Assembly: GCF_004522155.1 (NCBI RefSeq)
Contig: NZ_SDEA01000003.1
Span: forward strand, 197,413-261,412
DNA length: 64,000 bases
Reading direction: 5' to 3'
Source: Paracoccus luteus
GTDB lineage: Bacteria; Pseudomonadota; Alphaproteobacteria; Rhodobacterales; Rhodobacteraceae
Shown one piece after another: positions 62,195 to 64,000 of the stretch. The notes beneath the pieces were generated by a model. That model was not told the DNA's origin, did no database searches, and saw nothing but the letters and a program-made list of their open reading frames with translations. Position 1 is the first letter of the stretch. The number at the start of each line of letters is the position of its first letter. The translations under genes were made by a program, and so were the position numbers.

Positions 62195-63562
62195 ATGACG
62201 ACCCATGATTTGCCGAAAGGGCTGGTGCGGGGCACCGTGACCACGGGCACCGTCGAGGGCTATATGCCCGGCTTCGGCAACGACTTTGAAACCGAGGCGC
62301 TGCCCGGCGCGCTGCCGCAGGGGCAGAACAGCCCGCAGAAGGTCAACTATGGCCTTTATGCCGAACAGCTTTCGGGCACCGCCTTCACCGCGCCGCGCGG
62401 CCAGAACGAGCGGACCTGGTGCTATCGCATCCGCCCCTCGGTGCATCACACGGGGCGGTTCAGCGCGATCGAGGTGCCATATTGGAAAACCGCGCCCAAC
62501 GTGCTGCCGAACGTCACCAGCCTGGGCCAGTATCGCTGGGATCCCGTTCCCATGCCTGCCGCCGACGCCGACCTGACCTGGATTACCGGCATGCGCACGA
62601 TCACCACCGCGGGCGACGTCAACATCCAGGTGGGGATGGCCAGCCACGTCTATCTGGTCACCCGCTCGATGCAGGACGAATATTTCTTCTCGGCCGACAG
62701 CGAGCTGCTGGTCGTCCCGCAGGAGGGCAGGCTGCGCTTTTGCACAGAACTGGGCGTGATCGACCTTGAACCCAAGGAAATCGCGATCATCCCGCGCGGG
62801 CTGGTTTACCGCGTCGAGGTGCTGGAAGGCCCCGCCCGCGGCTTTGTCTGCGAGAACTATGGGCAAAAGTTCGACCTGCCCGGCCGCGGCCCCATCGGCG
62901 CCAACTGCATGGCGAACCCGCGCGACTTCAAGTGCCCGGTCGCCGCGTTCGAGGATCGGGACGCGAAATCCCGCGTCGTCATCAAGTGGTGCGGCCAGTT
63001 CCACGAGACCTGGATCGACCATTCGCCCTTGGACGTGGTGGCGTGGCACGGCAATTATTGCGCCTATAAATACGACCTGCGCACCTATTCGCCGGTCGGC
63101 GCGATCCTGTTCGACCATCCCGACCCGTCGATCTTTACCGTCCTGACCGCGCCTTCGGGGCAGGAAGGGACGGCCAACATCGACTTTGTGCTGTTCCGCG
63201 AACGCTGGATGGTGGCGGAACATTCCTTCCGCCCGCCGTGGTATCACAAGAACATCATGTCCGAGCTGATGGGCAACATCTACGGCATCTATGACGCCAA
63301 GCCGCAGGGCTTTGCGCCGGGGGGCATGAGCCTGCACAACTGCATGCTGCCGCACGGTCCCGACCGCGACGCGTTCGAGGGCGCGTCGAACGCCGAGCTT
63401 AAGCCCGAGAAGCTGGACGAGACGATGTCCTTCATGTTCGAGACCCGCTTTCCGCAGCACCTGACCGCGTTCGCCGCGAACGAGGCCCCGATGCAGAAGG
63501 AATACATCGAGGTCTGGAACCGGCTGGAGAAAAAGTTCGACGGGACGCCGGGCGTCAAATAG
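62195..63562 (+). CDS. hmgA: Homogentisate 1,2-dioxygenase
   Basis: A 455-residue iron dioxygenase that opens homogentisate to maleylacetoacetate in tyrosine and phenylalanine breakdown. The N-terminal [20 protein letters not shown] then [19 protein letters not shown] is the family signature. The iron ligands lie in [16 protein letters not shown] (His, Glu) and [12 protein letters not shown] (His). Start ATG 62195 is chosen over ATG 62165 because GGAGG sits eight bases upstream. It is followed by fahA, the third enzyme of the route; the maleylacetoacetate isomerase may lie beyond. Confidence 0.97.
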   Translation: MTTHDLPKGLVRGTVTTGTVEGYMPGFGNDFETEALPGALPQGQNSPQKVNYGLYAEQLSGTAFTAPRGQNERTWCYRIRPSVHHTGRFSAIEVPYWKTAPNVLPNVTSLGQYRWDPVPMPAADADLTWITGMRTITTAGDVNIQVGMASHVYLVTRSMQDEYFFSADSELLVVPQEGRLRFCTELGVIDLEPKEIAIIPRGLVYRVEVLEGPARGFVCENYGQKFDLPGRGPIGANCMANPRDFKCPVAAFEDRDAKSRVVIKWCGQFHETWIDHSPLDVVAWHGNYCAYKYDLRTYSPVGAILFDHPDPSIFTVLTAPSGQEGTANIDFVLFRERWMVAEHSFRPPWYHKNIMSELMGNIYGIYDAKPQGFAPGGMSLHNCMLPHGPDRDAFEGASNAELKPEKLDETMSFMFETRFPQHLTAFAANEAPMQKEYIEVWNRLEKKFDGTPGVK

Positions 63563-63652
63563 CGCGCCGTCCCCGGACGATCACCAACGACGACAGATGA
63601 CCTCCCGCGGCCGTGCCGGCGCGGGGACGGATGGGCAATGCGAGGACTGGAC

Positions 63653-64000
63653 ATGGCGGCAGACAACGGGGCGGCGACGCTGAAAAGCTGGGTGGCATCG
63701 GCGAACGAAAAGGGGTGCGACTTTCCCATCCAGAACCTGCCCTATGGCGTGTTCTCGACGGGGAACGGCCCGCGCCGCTGCGGGGCGGCCATCGGGGACA
63801 TGATCGTCGATCTTGCCGCCTGCGAGGAACGCGGCCTGATCGACGCAAGCGGCACCTTTGCACGGTCTGATCTGAACGATTTCATCGCCCTTGGCCGCGA
63901 CGCATGGGCCGGGGTCCGGGCGCGGCTGACCGAGTTGCTGAGCGAGGGCGGCGACCGCACCCTGCCGCTGGTCCCGATGGCCGGGGCCACGCTGCACCTG
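63653..64000 (+). CDS. fahA: Fumarylacetoacetase, N-terminal part (cut by window end)
   Basis: The frame from ATG 63653 to the window end gives 116 residues: SWVASANEKGCDFPIQNLPY then GVFSTGNGPRRCGAAIGDMI, the N-terminal SH3-like domain of fumarylacetoacetase. GAGGA lies six bases upstream of ATG 63653; an earlier ATG (63638) is possible. The enzyme hydrolyses fumarylacetoacetate to fumarate and acetoacetate, the last step after hmgA. The catalytic domain lies outside the window. Confidence 0.93.
   Translation, partial: MAADNGAATLKSWVASANEKGCDFPIQNLPYGVFSTGNGPRRCGAAIGDMIVDLAACEERGLIDASGTFARSDLNDFIALGRDAWAGVRARLTELLSEGGDRTLPLVPMAGATLHL

Overview
The window is about 64 kb of very GC-rich, gene-dense DNA from an alphaproteobacterium, most likely Rhodobacteraceae and probably close to Paracoccus. 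Evidence: the rimP-nusA-ylxR-infB operon, ubiquinone synthesis (ubiG), a Sinorhizobium-type frc fructose locus, carboxynorspermidine enzymes, a chromosomal tRNA-Arg(CCT), and uniform codon use. The genus is inferred from gene content only. I see no insertion sequence, phage, plasmid or CRISPR signature.

Layout. 1-7 kb: end of a GT2 glycosyltransferase, a YnfA-like membrane protein, secA, a periplasmic parvulin, argJ with an unusual Lys/Ala tail, mutT. 7-13.5 kb: a 42-residue small protein, tandem terminator repeats, then the minus-strand rimP-nusA-ylxR-infB operon with a leader that looks like an attenuator. 13.5-26.5 kb: palindromic repeats, an AI-2E-type exporter, the carboxynorspermidine pair, glutaredoxin-nitrilase-MarR, ubiG, prolyl aminopeptidase, a DUF188 protein, tRNA-Arg, a LacI regulator, and cbpM with its DnaJ-like partner. 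25-30 kb: frcR and frcBCAK for fructose uptake and phosphorylation. 30-32 kb: a dimethylglycine/N-methylproline demethylase-like flavoprotein.

32.4-48.1 kb is the most unusual part: a divergently transcribed surface-sugar or cyclitol locus around an 82-bp core near 41.5 kb. The minus arm holds two epimerases, a GT4, three CgeB-like glycosyltransferases, UDP-xylose synthase, a GT9 protein and DUF6165. The plus arm holds a histidine phosphatase, a methyltransferase, a glycosidase-like protein whose TIM barrel appears circularly permuted, and inositol-3-phosphate synthase. A zinc-type alcohol dehydrogenase and a Gfo/Idh/MocA oxidoreductase follow. A plausible product is a methylated or glycosylated inositol-containing compound, but that is inference.

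48-64 kb: a truncated VOC remnant, a DUF892 protein, a pyruvyltransferase/FrhB-like pair, a DEAD-box helicase, an acetylpolyamine-amidohydrolase-like protein divergent from a branched-chain-amino-acid-type ABC importer, an FMN (PPOX) protein, and a MarR gene before the homogentisate genes hmgA and fahA (cut by the window end).

A recurring theme is duplication just downstream of genes. Short blocks containing a gene's 3' end or terminator are repeated and decaying after the 42-residue gene, cbpM and the PPOX gene, and other repeat fields fill several further intergenic gaps.
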